A stretch of DNA of 64,000 nt from contig CAIIXF020000007.1 of the NCBI GenBank assembly GCA_903813345.2, positions 8,561,730 through 8,625,729 of the forward strand, written 5' to 3'. Positions 1-15,800 of the stretch are shown one piece after another. Positions within the stretch are counted from its first letter, which is position 1; every line of letters begins with the position of its first letter. Below the pieces are notes generated by a model. It ran no database searches. It was not told where the DNA came from and saw only the letters and a program-made list of their open reading frames with translations. The stretch is from Owenia fusiformis. Lineage: Eukaryota; Annelida; Polychaeta; Sabellida; Oweniidae. Both the position numbers and the translations under genes were made by a program.

Positions 1-2574
1 CAGCTGTATCATTTATGATGCGTTAAAAACAGCTGCATCATTTAAATACAGCTGTATCATTTACGATGCAAAGTCAGTCAAAATTCATGTTAAACTTTTG
101 TTCATTAAACTGCAAATATCTTTGACGCACATATACATTTATGCTCAATCTTTGAGCTTAAGGTTCAATATTTTTGAGCTTGGGGTTCAAAATCTAAACT
201 TGTTTGAGCTAAATTTTCATACACTGTCTCATTATATCAAACATGAAATTAATTTGGAATCAGTGGTTGAATGAGACCAGTTCTTAAATTGAGATAACCT
301 ATGGATTTGTGATATGCTGAATTTGAACAACATCACATCCTGTATGTGTATGTACAATAAAGCGAAATGAATAACTGGACAATAGCTGATCCGTTACCAT
401 GACTATAGCAAGATCTGATGCACAAACAAAATACATAATTCAATATGAACAATAATATGTATCATACAATTACGTGTATCATTCAATAACATGTATCGTA
501 CAATAAAACTGTTATTGTTATTTCTTGAGAGAAGATCATATGCTTGCTATGTACATTAATGTCTCTGTACAGAATGCTAGAGTTTTAATTTGAGTGGTTC
601 GGCATTTATTTTAATGTAAACATGTACAGTATGATTTGAAATGAACAAAGTTTTAAGAATGTGATCCGTAACTGAGTGGATGGCAGTGTTTTTGTGTTCG
701 ATAGCTTATAGATATTTCTTAAACCTAAAAAAATATTTACAAGAGTTTACAAGAATCTGATGTTTTTCGATCAATATTCATGTAAGATCAGAATAATGCT
801 CATAAAATTGTTTTTAGTTAGATTTTTCACAAATTAAATGATGTCGTTTTTTTATTTGAGGAATATTTACATGTTATCCAATACAATTTAAACTGCCAAA
901 ATGCCCAGTTATGACCATCTTTATGAGCCACCAAGCATATTAAACTGATTTTATTGAAAGTGTGGAATAAAGAGAGTTGAAGTATGATAAACGAAAGTGA
1001 GAAAGATGACTTGTAACTTCTAACTAATAAATATTTGTAATCTGCTTGTGTAACAGCAGACAGCTTTCAATTACAATGTATTTTATTAGTTATAAGTTAC
1101 ATTTGTTTATGAAATGTTATAAAAACTCATGTTCAGAAACAATAATACAGTTATAAATAATGAATAAATAGAAATGGAATTTTAAAGCAGATCAGCAGTT
1201 GTACATTAAAGCAAGAGGCTTAATATTAACAATAAATGTTTTAGAAAAATGTAGATTTGATTTTGTATATTGTTGTATGAGTTGGAGATGAACACAAGCC
1301 ATTTCTTTTATATCATTCTCTTTTTAAAAGTGATAAACATGATGTCACTCTCTCAATATTTCATTTTTATGTCGCCACCAAAAGTGACACATTGTTATAC
1401 GGTAGTTTTTGAGGATGGTGTTCGATGATTGGTCTTTGGTATTCCATGGTTGGTGTCAGTACAAACCAATGTCACCACCTTAAGTGTTGACATATTGTTA
1501 CAGTCTACAATATTTTTATCCCATCGAACGGAGTTCGGAGGGATAAAGGGAACGCCTCCATCTGTACATATGTCCGTCCGGGCAATAACTCCTGCCTCTA
1601 TATATTATGTTTAGCATAGAGTGGTTAATTGCAACATGGTATAAGGTACATTGGGCTACCCTGGCTTTAATGAGCTGAGCATTCTGAATTTGTCTAAAAT
1701 CATGTAAGGCCCCAAAAATCTCAGCCGTAAAAATGAATGACTACAGGGGAGATTGGTCCAGTATGGTCATATTACCATTCCACCATTGACCCATTACCCG
1801 TTAAATCACTCCGCAGCTTTTGATCAATTTTGTATTTAATAGGAGAAATATTTTAGGGTACTTTTTGAAAATGTTGCTTTCATTAAATCCATGATTGAGT
1901 TCAAAATCTCAAGCTACTTTTAGAAATGTGAAAATGTTTTACATTAAGGCGTTTATTAAAATAATCCAGGGAGTCCATTTCTAATTTTATCACGCTTCAC
2001 TTCTTATGTGGGTTAACTGTACACGCGGAATGCATCCGCAATCCAAATGTCATGACTTCTGAAGGTGGTCAGTTAATTAAAGGTCAGATGGTCAGGGTTT
2101 CATTGTTTGATAACTCTAATAACGTGGAATGCTCGTTGTAATTTCGCAATGCCAATGTCCGTTTGAGTAATCATGAATACGAAAAACTAACGTAATTATA
2201 GTAACCATTATCTACTGATTTAATTACAAAACACGCCTTTCTACGTCTGATGATGGATTTACATAAATCAATTAAACAATTACGGAAAATTGATTTTTTA
2301 TATTTTTGTAGAAATAATTAATCAGTGTTTTCGTGATGCAATTTCTAGGGATGTCTATCATAGCTGACAGTCTACCAAACTATAGCATGATTTGTTTATC
2401 TTAGAGTTGCTAAGTTCATCAATATCCTTCGCAATAGTGACTTCTACAAAAAGGGACTTCATTCCTCTTGTAATTCTTCTGTTCGACTATGCAATATAAT
2501 TGTACAAAATGACTATATATCCATTTAGAGTTTCCCCCACTGCAATGTCATTTATGCAGCTGACTTTGATTTTT

Positions 2575-2725
2575 ATGCCACCACCAAGTAAAGGGTGTCC
2601 AACTTTTATGTCGCCACTTATTATGGTCAATAATTTTTTGTGAGGGCATTTGGCGTTTGTAACAAGTGTTACAAATGATAGGTGGTCTGGTGACATTTTG
2701 CATGTTAATGCTTTGTATATTTTAA
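2575..2725 (-). repeat. Dispersed repeat family A copy
   Basis: This belongs to a family whose forward form begins with AAGGCATTAACATGCAAAAT, runs through a TGTCAC-ACCTGCCATTTGTTA segment and ends in a GGTGGTGACATAAAA-type segment. Other copies lie near 2945-3190, 26738-26895, 29383-29515 and 30112-30237, with fragments near 1370-1500, 21515-21620, 23310-23430 and 53645-53745. The ends are weakly complementary (TGTCAC / GTGACA), so it may be a small non-autonomous DNA element. No coding capacity is visible. Confidence 0.6.
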
Positions 2726-3036
2726 TTCTCATTTAATGTCAAACTCTCATAAAATACAAATCCTTAATTAATATGGTTAAAAGATCTGATCAGTATCAAA
2801 CTAAAATCACTTGAAGTACTCAGAGTGTAGTATTTTATTGCTAGCCAATGGGTTTCAGGGTAGGCCGTTAACCTCCATATTCTGCATGGATCACAATCTA
2901 AATATAACCAGTCAGTAATCTCTTCATAATTAACAACACATTATCAAACAAGGCAATAACATGCAAAATGTCACTACCTGCCATGTGTTACAGACACCCA
3001 ACCATGGAACACCAACTGTTGAATGCTGAACATCAA

Positions 3037-3164
3037 GTAATGCCTGGGTCACATTTGCTCCGATCCATCGGCCAGCGCCTGGCCGATTGAGTGTTTTGTT
3101 CAATATTGTATTCAATTTTGAACAAAATAGTGAAAATCGGAGCAAATGTGACCAAGGCATTACA
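3037..3164. repeat. Short foldback inside a family A repeat
   Basis: The arms at 3037-3064 and 3136-3164 are inverted copies around a GGTCACATTTGCTCCGAT core, so a transcript of either strand would form a hairpin. It interrupts a copy of dispersed repeat family A, so it arrived after that copy. Confidence 0.65.
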
Positions 3165-3823
3165 AACACCAACTGAGAGATGGGAACAACCGCGATAAGA
3201 CAGAACACATTTCCAGTTCTTTGATGTGTCGAGATCTTTGTTTTTCACTTTGATAATGACACGGAACAATGTCTTGATTAGAAGAAAATGATATAAAAGA
3301 AACAATTAGAATCCCACTCAGGTGTATCTTAATCTATTTATATACAAACTATCTTAATTAAAATTAGGATTAAAAACTTTAAGTGTGGATGGAAAGAGAT
3401 ACGGCAATAGATATTTATATCCCTCTGTGCGGAAATACACAATGCATATATGGCAATTCCTGGAAAGGTGCGATATTATTTTATAGCGTAGGGAGTGCTT
3501 TAATTAAAAATTAAATTACAAGACCTTGTTAATGATACGTTGTAATATCAATATAATACTATTTTGATGCACGCAATTATGCCAGATCAACTAGTGGGTT
3601 TATTTCAATCAGTATTCATGACCAATGAAAAGTAAAAATATCAATTAATAAGTGCATGTTGTGCGTATAAAAGAATTGTTCAGATAATGATATTTCTAAT
3701 TGTATTGGATTATTAGGAAACAGAAATACATCTAAGTTAGTCTCAGGGAAGGCAGCCAAGACAATCAATTTAAATTAATTTAAACCTCACCGAGGGACAA
3801 TCAACTTCTTAATTCTATAAATC

Positions 3824-6800
3824 ATGGATTTATCTAGGTTTTTCCTGTTAAGCTCTATAGGTAAGATTGCATTTATTTTATTTTGGAACTGAGTATGCCC
3901 TGGTTTCAAGATTTACATGTATTTACTTAATTCTGAAACCAGGATGTACATGTATGTGAATTGGGATTCTAATTTTTAAAATAGGTAATTTTTAAGTAGG
4001 TAAGTAGGTATTTCAGGATTTCAGGATTTCATTAATGTCATCTTAATAACCAAATCTAATCAGATCGAGCAAAAATTTACAAATCAAGAAACAGGTCAGT
4101 TTATATTGATTAATAAATTAATCTGATAAAGTCATAAAAAACAAAATTTCAACAATACAATACTATATTTTTTTATGAAGAACTCCTACCATTTGGAATT
4201 TGTTAAATCAATTATATCCATACAATTGGCCTAGACTTTAGCCACAAACGAGTCTGACAACAACATACCAACCTGTCATTAGTAAACTGGACTTCAAAGA
4301 CCCCTCATTTTGATTAATCAACTCAAACATTGCAAAATACATGTCATGTATAGATAGTCCTATTCTGCTTAATATTGGAATTGGTCATTACCTTCTTCGA
4401 CAAACAGTGTACATGATTTTTTAAGCAAAAGCTTGACAGCTGATACAATTTTTTATCTGATTGACTGTGATTTCATGAAATTAAACAATGTATCATATAG
4501 AGCTCTCTGGGTAGATCTTTGAATGATTTAATACATTTTTTCCCTGCATTAAATAAAGGAGCACATAGGTTATCGCAAACAATTTCAGAAGGTTATATCT
4601 TGGATTATGACTATTTTCTGACAATGGAAACAGGTTTATCTTTTAGATCAATTCATTATCTCAAATAAAATTATATACAGTAATAATAAAGTCAAACAAA
4701 CTCGGAGATATTTAACTTGCAATCAACCCATCATTTTCAAAGATGTTGACCCCATTTTCACCAAAAATGCAATCATTTTTTACAATGTTTAATGCCTTAC
4801 TATTCTCTATTTTGATGTATCAAATAGTTCTTGAAAGAAAAACTTAATTGTTTGAAGATAAGTGTTCCCCATGTTATTTCTCCATTGAAAAATCTCATGC
4901 TATCCATTGGTTTCAGTTCATTTTGGTCATCCAAATTCAGTATCTTTAAAGTCCCGGGAGCAATCAACTTTTCCTTTTAGGAAATCGAACACGTCTCAAA
5001 GCACATTCTAATTATGCACTCAACAATATAAAAAAAGGTTGCATTTTTGGTGAAAATTAGGTCAACATTTTTGAAAAAGTATGTTGATTGGTCCATTGCC
5101 CCTTCAATATCACTTATGTCTGATAACTAAATTATCGATATATATACTTTTCTTGAAGATAATGAATGGATCTAAAAGATGCACCCATTTCCATGATCAG
5201 AAAATATTCATAATTCAAGTTAGAATCGTTTGAAATTGTTTGCGATAACCTACGTGCTCCTTTTATAATTTGTACATTACTATTGTAAAAGTATCCTTTG
5301 GCCTAGCTGCAGAAAATAAACAGAAAGTAAGGTCTTAATATTGTATGCTTAAGGTCAAATAGATCCAAAAGTTGTTTCAATTAGTCAAGAATTGAACAAG
5401 CTTTCATATGATATATAACATATTGGGGTATGCTATCAAGGTTCAGCTAATGATGGGGAGAGGACAAGCATTATAAGGCATCCTGTATGTAATATGCAAA
5501 TATATGTAAAAATGAAATTCTAACCAAAACATGTACAATTGATATCAATTTCAATTTAATTACTTTCTCTTTCAATTCAATTCAGCTTTATTCTCTTAGT
5601 TGGGCTTACATGATTTTAAAAGAAATGTGTTTTTAGTACTACAAAGTATATCAATTTTGTATGACCTTCAAATGTGGTCAAAGACAAGCAGCATATTCAA
5701 AAATAAAAGCTATATGAATGATATATAATTAAGGAGAATTTTTTAATATCAGTGCATAATGAAACAAAAATGTTCTGTAAAATAATATTTCTGCTATGTT
5801 GACCTGATACCTTGAATTATTAGAAATGGCTGCTTTTTTACTTCTACAACCATTTATAAAGTTTGAAATGAGACAGTATTACTACAAAGGCATACATGTT
5901 TGTACATAGAGTAGACCAGTCACAAATAAATAAATGTTAATTCTGATAATAGCAGAACAGACAGATGGACAGACGACACGATACACGGCTCTAGAATGGA
6001 TTTCTAACTTCATTGAATTTTGGATAAAACTCAGCAGTTATTCCAAGGACTGCAAATTCTAGATATATCATGATTGAAAAATATGATGTTTGATTGTTAT
6101 GGATAAAAGTAGAAAATTGGGTGATAAAAATAATGGATTATGATTACGTGAATAGATAATAGTTTAATGAACTACAATTATATCATGCTCTTTTGAAATC
6201 ATAAAGAAGGATTGAAGGAATTAAAAAATATATGATGTTGGATTGTTTTGAATAAAAATAGAAAAATTGTGAGATAAAATGGATTATTATTATAATTACA
6301 GGTTAAACTAATGGATTATAGTATTATGAACTAATATGAAAACAATTACACTATGGTCTTCTGAAATCATCCAAAAGGATTTACGAATTAGAAGGGATGG
6401 GGTTTCAGTGTAAAAGGTGGAAAAATTATGCCAATGTTTTTCTCTCAATCCTGATTATATTTTCTGAAAGGATTCAAGATAGATGATGAAATATTACAAC
6501 TTATAGAAGATTTAAGATGAAGAATGTCCGCCTACGTTTAACTGCTCCCGGTCGCTTCTTCTTTAAAATCAATTGAAAGATCTCAGCTATATTGCATACT
6601 TAATAACTTTTAGACAGTGTAGCATAATGTTTATAAATAAAAGGAAAATTGTTCACATGATTTTTAAATCTTTGGTTTTTCTTAAAGGTGCAACAATTAG
6701 TGAAGATTCGGTTTCATCAAGGCTAACATATATTTTTATCATCTCCAAAGAAACCCTCTGGATGAACATTATTTCAGCTGATATTCCTCTTGAAACGTGG

Positions 6801-9800
6801 TGGATCTTAAAAATCTATAAGTGGGACTCCATTTATAGAGGCTTTGAACTAAATTTCCACTTCTTAATGATGAAATTGATATTTTATCCATACATTTTAA
6901 GAAAATAGGTATATCAAAGATTTAAGCCAAATGTTGCACTGATAGCTCAGAAAAAGTAAAAGATTTTTTTCTCTACAGGCCTTGTTGCCCCTTTAATATT
7001 ACCAGTTGTATCAAATACGTTATAAAACAAGTATATCACAAACTAATGGCATAATGCATAATATACAGGGTGTCAAATAAGTCCCGTCCCCCCCTCTACA
7101 GCCAAAACCAAGATATATGGTACCAAGTGTGATATACTATTGGAAAGGTCTTCCAAAGTTACGTTGATTAGCATATATCTGAAACATGTCAATCAATCTC
7201 ACAAAGTTTTACAGTGTATCAATTGAGGTGACCATAGGCCTAGAAACATGGCAATTCGGCGCATTTCGCAGGATTTGCAGAATCGGGTATAAGAAAGGTC
7301 AAAGGACCTAAAAATGACTACATATGTTTATGGCAATGAATTTAACCAATTTCTGGATAGGGGAGGATGTGTAGAAAATAGAGGAGCAAGGTAAGTGGTG
7401 AAAACATTTTTGTAACAAGTGGAATTTGAAAAAGATTAAATTTTTGACGTATTTCTGAGGTCAAATCCTTCTCATTTTGAAGCAAAAAAGCTGCTTAAAT
7501 GAGGGTGTGCTAACTATAAAAGACATCATGAAAATATAGGTGAAGTTCATCCAAAATACTTGAGAGTTGGTGAGTTAACATAACTTTGTATGATCTTCCC
7601 AATGGTATATCACACTAGGCACCATCTATTAAGGTTCTAGCTGTAGCAGGGGGGACGGGACTTATTTGACACCCTGTAAATAATACTTTCTGTATGTCTT
7701 TATCAGTTTATATAATACTAGTATAAGATCAAATAATAATAATCATTATACATGGAATAAATTCAGCCATTGTATTGTTCTGGTTTAGAATCCTACACAG
7801 GACTACACAGTGCACAATTAATTTTTTTTCATTTGTCATCAAATGAGGAAATAAAAAAAAATGGGCCTGTAAACTAAAAAACTGAACTGGAATTTTTAGT
7901 CAGGTATTATGATTTATTATATGATATTCCGTGTTTGGCCACTAAAGGTTAACTGATTGTTTAGCAGGAATTCTGGGAATTAGGCTTTCTCATTTTTATT
8001 TTAATAGTAATCAGACCCAAATGAATAAATATTCCCTAATCTTAAAAAATTGATAGATATTTCACTGGGATGATTTGTAATGACAAAGTAGTTATTTTCA
8101 AGCATAAATTTAATTTACTTTGGGCTAAATGATTCACATTTAATGACGTTCACATCTGGGGTCTCGATATCTTTTTTATCAGTCATATCAATAACTGGTG
8201 TATAGATGTGATCCTGTTTATCAATCATTTATTGATGTTCATTATTTATAATACTGTTTCATCTAAATAAAAATAAACAGGTCATTGAGTGCATTTTCAG
8301 TTTTAATTACCATTTTAAATGCACTATGTAAACTTTTAACCGATCACTTGTGTGTATAATAAATATTAAAAATAATTAATTGAATAAATTAGGTAAAATG
8401 GGTAAAAACAATAAAACACTTGTATTTCTCTTGACATCTTTAATAGTCTTTATAATAATATCAACATATTTGAACTAGTATAAATATACTGTATGATTTA
8501 AGCATGGACAGATCTGTGATTATAAAAGGTTATCTTGGTAAATGTATACAAATCATTCATCTATGCAATATAATTTGTGTATCCCTTGCAGCCAAATTAC
8601 ACCATGTGTAATATAGTTCCCTTGACGCAGCACATTATCACATTTACAATATATTACTTACAATTAAGTACTATACATTTGACACAGTAAAGAACCTTAT
8701 GCAATACATAACCAAAGGTGCAATATATACTATACCTTAAGATGAAATATTTAACCTTAGCTTCAGTAAACAACCTTAGGTGCGATATATTACCTAAGGT
8801 GCAATAATATTACCTAAGGTGCAATATACTACCTAAGGTGCAATATATTACCTAAGGTGCAATATATTACCTAAGGTGCAATATATTACCTAAGTGCAAT
8901 ATATTACCTAAGATGCAATATATTACCTAAGGTGCAATATATTACCTAAAGTGCAATATATTACATTAGGTGCGATATATAAGGTGCAATATATTACCTA
9001 AGGTGCAATATATTACCTTGGTTATTTAGTCCAATATAGAACCATAGCTGCCATTGATATGCTATTAAATCAGAATGTTATCTACTTAACCATGACGGGT
9101 ATTATTGCTGAAAACAAGTTATTTGATATCATAACATGATTCAATATCAATAGAATTTGAAATCCTAGACAAGGTAGCATGTTAATAAAACAAATTCAAG
9201 AACAATCTGACTAGAATCATATATTGCCACAATTAAAATGTTAATGAAAGTTTGAAAATCTAGACATCTTCAATGGTTGAAATAAAATTGAATGTAATTG
9301 TTTTATAATTATCAATAAAGTGTTCCGCAAATTCTTTAAAAAAGTTGCTTTGGAGATATCAAACTTTCTCAGATTGGTTGTTTTGACAAGTAAAATCCAT
9401 GGCAGATAATACAGTTAATAAATATGTATCTTAAGATTATGTAAAAGACTTAACCTGTTTGTATGCTTAATATTTAAATATATTTAAATTATCTATACAA
9501 ACACTTCCAGCTAGATGATAATACTTAAGAATACAAGCTCATGCCATGCCTACTGGATTCTACAATTTGGAGAACAAAATCACGGTGACCAAGAGTTAAC
9601 AGTGCAAATCGGCCCGGTCGTGTTTTTTTTAACTCTTTAGTCGTGTTTTTTTGAAAATTTGAGAGGTAGGTTGATAAATTTGGTCATGAAATTGCTGTTA
9701 CTTGACTTTATGTAAAAGTAAGTAATTTATATTGCTTTCCATACTATATATCTTAACTTCAGGTATTCGTATTTGTGTTATTTGCACGAATCGTATGCTA

Positions 9801-12800
9801 TAGTCTTGTTATATTGGGAAATGAGCAATTCTGTCAGTGTTATACATATTTTTGCCTGAAAATCACTTGCCTGACTTATATTCAATGAATACATCGATTC
9901 ATAAGGAAAGCATTCACAATATGTGCGAAAATCAAAAGTTAGAAGAGCTTAAATAAGTAGCAATTGACCGAATAATATTTTTTAGATTAAACTCTTTAGA
10001 CGTGTTGAAAAGATTGCGGTTAATGACGTTGACCTGTTAGTGAAACGTTCTAGACGTGTAGAGACATTGAGGTTTAACTATTTGGAAGTGGGAAACAGCA
10101 CAACTAACATTATGTATTTCCCAAAAAATGATCACAATGTGGAAGAAGTTGTCTGAGTGACACTATCTTAATTATAAATGATTAACAATAATCAAATGTA
10201 CGACATAATATGTCAAGATTGATCTATGGGATCACTACCGAATTTGATACTTAAATCAAAATGGTTAGAATCAGACACGCATGGTTAATGCAAGCGAGCT
10301 TTGCCCCGTCGCTCGTCATTTTGAAAATTTTACCAGTCATATTATTTTTTAATTGCCCTGTCGCTCATTAAATGGCTCGTTGCTATTTTTGAATTTGCCT
10401 CAAATACGTTTTAAAACGTCCCTATTGGCCTTAAACTCACTTTTCCCTGTCATGAACGTAAATAAATTTATTTAAAATGAGAGGAAATGTTTGGTTTGTG
10501 ATGCACTACATGTAAATGCATATATATGATCACCTAATGTAAGGAATAACTCCACCGTTATTAAAATTGTATGCTCAATATCTATTAGGTTTGCCTCAGG
10601 ATTTTTAACAATTTGATTCGATGTTATTCCCTAATTCGCCTCACACAATGCAATACAATTTTAATTTTCAAATTGCAATAGGTAAAAAACGCTACATATG
10701 CTGCTATCGTTCTATGAGTGATCTATGAACTGTACTGTAACATAGTTTTCTAGCGAATTAAATTACAACATCTGTTGATCTTGTTAAATCATATATCTGT
10801 CTTTTTTATTTATTCTTATTTATTCATATCTTGACTACAAATTACAATAAACGGGTGACACATAATGTATATTCCCGTGTTTTATACTAATACATGAACA
10901 GATGGTGGGGATCTGCTTGTGTAATAATGCATACAATTTGTTTCTGGTTAATAGTGTGTGTCGCACTAGGCCCGCAAATTATTATAAAACCAACATAAAC
11001 TATAAATTATATTATTGATTAAGAAGAAACTTTTTGAGTTTTAACTTCTAGCAGAAATACGAGATAGTAAGAATTTAGATTTTCAATTTATTTTAGTACT
11101 AGATCGTGGATAGGGATGTCAATTCTGAACAGATCAGTCGGATGAACCTTCTCGTAATGTTCAAGGAAAGTGTTCTTATGAGCGCTTTTGAAAGAGCACG
11201 CGTGGCACTTATTCCGAGGAACTGAAATTACAAAATATGTGAATAGTCATGTAGTACAAACACTTATCTTCAAAGTACTAATACGATTATTTTCAGAAGC
11301 ACAGACAAATTATTAAGCAACAAAACATGGTCAATGTGAACAATATTACAAGACAATTCAAAGTCGTTAATTTTTTCATGTCTAAAACGTTATCTTTACA
11401 ATTCCAAAACGTTAACATGCTTATTATAAGACACGTCCATGACGTTATATTGTCCCTTCTCCATAGTTAACTCCACTTTCTACATTTACGGTCATTTATG
11501 GCAATTTTAAGATAAATACAGTTAAAATATTTACACGATCTTTAGAGTAGTGAATATTATTCCACGTTGTTGAATGGATTGTCTGTTTAAACTTGATTAA
11601 ATAACACTAAATGCAAATTAAGTACATATTTCTGGCACTTTTGGTATATAATTGCGATTGATATGAAGTATGATGGATTTATCCCCAAAATAGATTCGTG
11701 GGTATGAAGAAGAACATCTTAGGTAGAAGTCAAGATATGTAAGTTTGTAAAATATAGAATATTCTTACCATTTTGCTCCATTCTATCGAATGTCGCATCC
11801 CATGTTCTTACAAAACACGACTAAAGAGTTTAAAAAAACACGACCGGGCCGATTTGCACTGTTAACTCTTGGTCACCGTGAAAATGTGTTATGTTCACTG
11901 ACATGTTGTTCTGTGCAGTAATATGTTATTTAAAACAATAAAATCTTATTCTGAACAATAACATGTTTTTCTAAACATTTACATGTGATTCTGTATATCA
12001 ATGTCTTATTCTGCATAATGACATGTTATTCTGAACATTAACATGCTATTCTGTTCATTGACATGTTATTCTGCATATTGCCATGCTATTCCATACATTA
12101 ACATGTTATTCCATACATTTACATGTTATTCCGTATAATAACAGGTTAATTCTGAACATTAAGATATTATTCTAAACATTAAAACATGATTCTGAGAAGG
12201 ATAAGCCATAACAAGAACACAAATGTGTACAAAATGTCCCCACCAATGGGTGATCCCGTCAAATGGTTATCCTGAAAATGAGTAGACAAGACTTTACCGA
12301 CACAATTTGAGGACGGAAAATCCAAAATGACCACCTTAAAATTTACCCAGAATGCCAAAAAATAGTCAGTTCTAGATTTTCATACTAAGAATCATCTCTG
12401 AAAATTTGACATTGATCTACCAAACGGTTCACCTGGAAATGTGTGGACAAGACTTTACAGACAAGATTTTAGGACGGAAAATCCAAAATGGCCAACAATA
12501 AAAAAGTGATTATGAGTTTTTGCTGATTTCTTTTTACAAAATTATCAGAAATAACTACTGTTAACAATAACGTAGGCTTTTACAACAAAGTACACCTAAA
12601 ATTATTTATAAAGCTACTAAATAGTTAAAGTATGAAAACTCAAAAATACCAATATGATACAAAGTATTATCACGCACTAAGGTTTAAGGTAGTTATACAC
12701 ACATTGGTATAAAATTCTTGTCAATGTTTTTGAACTGCAAAAATACAATCAAAATTAAAATGATTCTGATCACCGGATCAATTCATATTAGTAGTATGTA

Positions 12801-15800
12801 ACCCTATGCTATAGCATGAAGCCACATTTTTTATAAACAGAGTAAAACATTATGTACAATGTGAAACTACCTTAAGAGTTTACAAGCATGCAACCAATCT
12901 CAGAAATCACCATCAACATGTATTCTCAACCATTTTACCATTGACTAACTGACTACAATCTTGAAATCTGACAGCTGTAACATGTAAACTGAAATGATAT
13001 GATGAATGCCATTTATGAAACAGAAAAGTTCATTCGACATTTCATTTTGATAAAATCTCAGAGTACAAACAAGATGAAAAAACTATGAGTACAGACTGAT
13101 TGAAAAAGTAAATAAAATCTGATCTATAAATTAAAACACAGGAATTTTACATCATGTTACATCATGCAATGATTCCTGTTTATGATTTAATAATTGTATT
13201 TTTCAATTGTTTCAGCCATTTTCAACATTGATGTTATAACCTGTGATCCAGTTAATACAGGTAAAGTGAAATATCTATACGTGTATATGGTATACATCAA
13301 CTTGATGCAAACTTGGGCTAGGGAGTAATTGTACATAGGACTGCTAATTTGTTGTTTTATTGTACATATACAGTGAAACCTGTTTGAGTGAAACTCCTTC
13401 AGTATTTCTAAAGTGTTCCACTTGGGAGGTGTTCCACTTATAAAGGTTCATTTAATATTTGTCAAGGGACTCTGAAAAGTGTTCCACTAACAGAGGTGTT
13501 CAATTTCTAGAGGTGCTCCAATTTACAAGTTTCACTGTATACAGTAAAATGTATCTTTTTGAACATTGCTTTAGATAAATACCTCTGTGTCGTTGACACT
13601 TTTAAAGGCCTCATTTTTCAACAATGTTCATTAATTCATGTTAAATCCACCAAGGTAAATATCTCTACACTAGAACACTCTTTTGCCAGGCACACTTCCA
13701 AGCATTCACTAAAGATCGGTTTTACTGCATTACGCTAGATTTTATTTTTTACAAAATATACAATCACTGGGAGAATACTTTTATGTTTAGACAATGAATA
13801 TCCCTTGCAAGCAGCTATATGTGGCTTTTTATCTTTTCAGAATACAAAAGATATATTCAAAATTTATATCCAAACTTAAGGTGGAGAGTCTGATAGAAAA
13901 ATAAAGATATTTAAAAAATATTTAGGTGTTAATGGCTTGTCATGGGAATCATGTGTTATGGTCAAAATGCATATAAGTTTCTCTCTGTAACAATTAAGGA
14001 AAATCCACATGGACTTTATTAAATAAGTTTAATCGGTTTTCATTATCTTACTGTTAATTGGATTTGAGGTTACCGTTAACTATCTAATAATGTTTCATTT
14101 CATTTCTTTTCATTTGAAACAAAGAACTACAATAATGCGTGTAATTCAAAAGAAATAAAAACATTATTTCATATAGAAGAAAGAAGAATGTAAAAGTGCA
14201 TCTCATGAATATTATGTCTCTAAATTTTAAGACACAGAGTGAAAAATACACACTTGAAAAAAATTGCCTTGTAACTTAATCAGCAAAAGTAAAATATATA
14301 ATCAGAAATGATGCGAGTCTGATTTTGCAGCTGTTCAACATTAAATGTGAAGGTGTTAAATGGTTGAAAGATTCTCTTGTTATCATGATGACAACACATC
14401 CCACCTGGCCATCACCACAAGACAACAATATAGCAACTTTCAGGTGCCCTAGGAAGAAATACCACTGTAATATTTCCATTCAACATTTATGAGTTTTTTA
14501 TCAAGTTATAGAAGAGACCTCCATGAGTTAATTTTCATCAATATTTTGTTTTTCATTTTCCCTGAAAATGGACTAGCTATTGAGGCAACTGCCTTGATAA
14601 AAGTACAACAGATAAATGCTTCTAAGATGTCTTTACAAACAATGTGGGAACTAGTTGCATAGAAGTAAAATATCTGGGCCCAGAAAAAAAATTGTGCCCA
14701 AATACATTTTCTTGCCCAACAGTCCAATTAGCCTAGTGGGCCTTTTTGGTCATCACTGGGCCTTTTAAGGCCTTATTTTTAAATTTTAGGCCAAATTATC
14801 AAGGCCCTTGTTGGTTCCCAGATCCGCCATTGAATATTCTCTTTGGCTCAAGTTTTGCCTCACCTATTTAAATTTGCCTCACCTTTTTAAGATTTTGTTA
14901 ATGTTCCTGAATGCTATTATCCAAAAGGATCCAAATTCAGGAATTGTAGATTATTTAATCTATGATTTTGGATGAGGGTCGCAGGCCAAATTCAAAGTCT
15001 ATGATATAAGACATGAGTGTATAAATCATCCACAATTCATTGAGTCATCTGCTTAATTTTTTTCACACATTGCAAAACATTTTGCACAGAGCACTTAAAA
15101 TAATGATTTTTGCAAGGGTCTTGCATGTTTGACATTTTGACCTGCATAAGCACCTGACTATTTTATGATACTAGTTATAGCTTTTTTCTCAACTGCTAAC
15201 TCAATATTATGAAATTGTTGAGGGTAGTCAATTTCATTGAATCTAAAAATAGCCATGCACTCAATGTCCTAAAATTAGGAATACAGATTATTGGAAACAT
15301 GCATTTTGGGCTCAACCCATATATTCATAATGTATTCATGTATGTAACAACTTTTATCAGAGAATGAAACTCTTTTTCAGAAAACACTTTAGAAAAAAGG
15401 ATAAATAGTTTACGACAAAGACGTGAGTTAGCTGCACCTCCATATCATTTTACCTGCACACAGGCAAATGGCTACTTCCAAGACATCTATGATTGTACAC
15501 AATATTGGAAGTGTACAGACAGTGTTCCAAAAATAATGAAATGTCCTTATCTAAATCGTTGGAGTGAAACTAAGAAAAATTGTGACTGGAGATTTAGAAC
15601 AACTTGCAATGAAGCTGACTATACAATTCGTAAGCTATTGCTTCATTTTAAAACAATCTCTGATAATTTTTTATTTTCTATGGGGACAATAGGGTTCAAG
15701 ATTTGGTTGTAAACATGACTGTCACAATTTATGGTATTGGCATGTCTTACAACAAAACAATATAAGATATGATATAATATGAATATATAGTATTCCATTC

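Larger units (their letters stand above)
1..3823. other. Non-coding stretch upstream of the CBM14 gene
   Basis: I see no convincing exon here. The open frames are short and lack family-like sequence. The stretch holds AT-rich spacer, copies of a dispersed repeat with GTGACA/TGTCAC-type ends (around 1370-1500, 2575-2725 and 2945-3190), and a compact foldback at 3037-3164. Confidence 0.6.

Noticed and set aside
6573-6908. 111-codon forward frame in CBM14 intron 1
   Set aside because: AT-rich composition, no recognisable domain and no splice or start context; compatible with chance.
6979-7022. Extra CBM14 exon continuing the signal peptide (GLVAPLILPVVSNT)
   Set aside because: The acceptor and phase fit, but the downstream donor (AC|GTTATA) is poor and the direct join of exons 1 and 2 already gives a good signal peptide.
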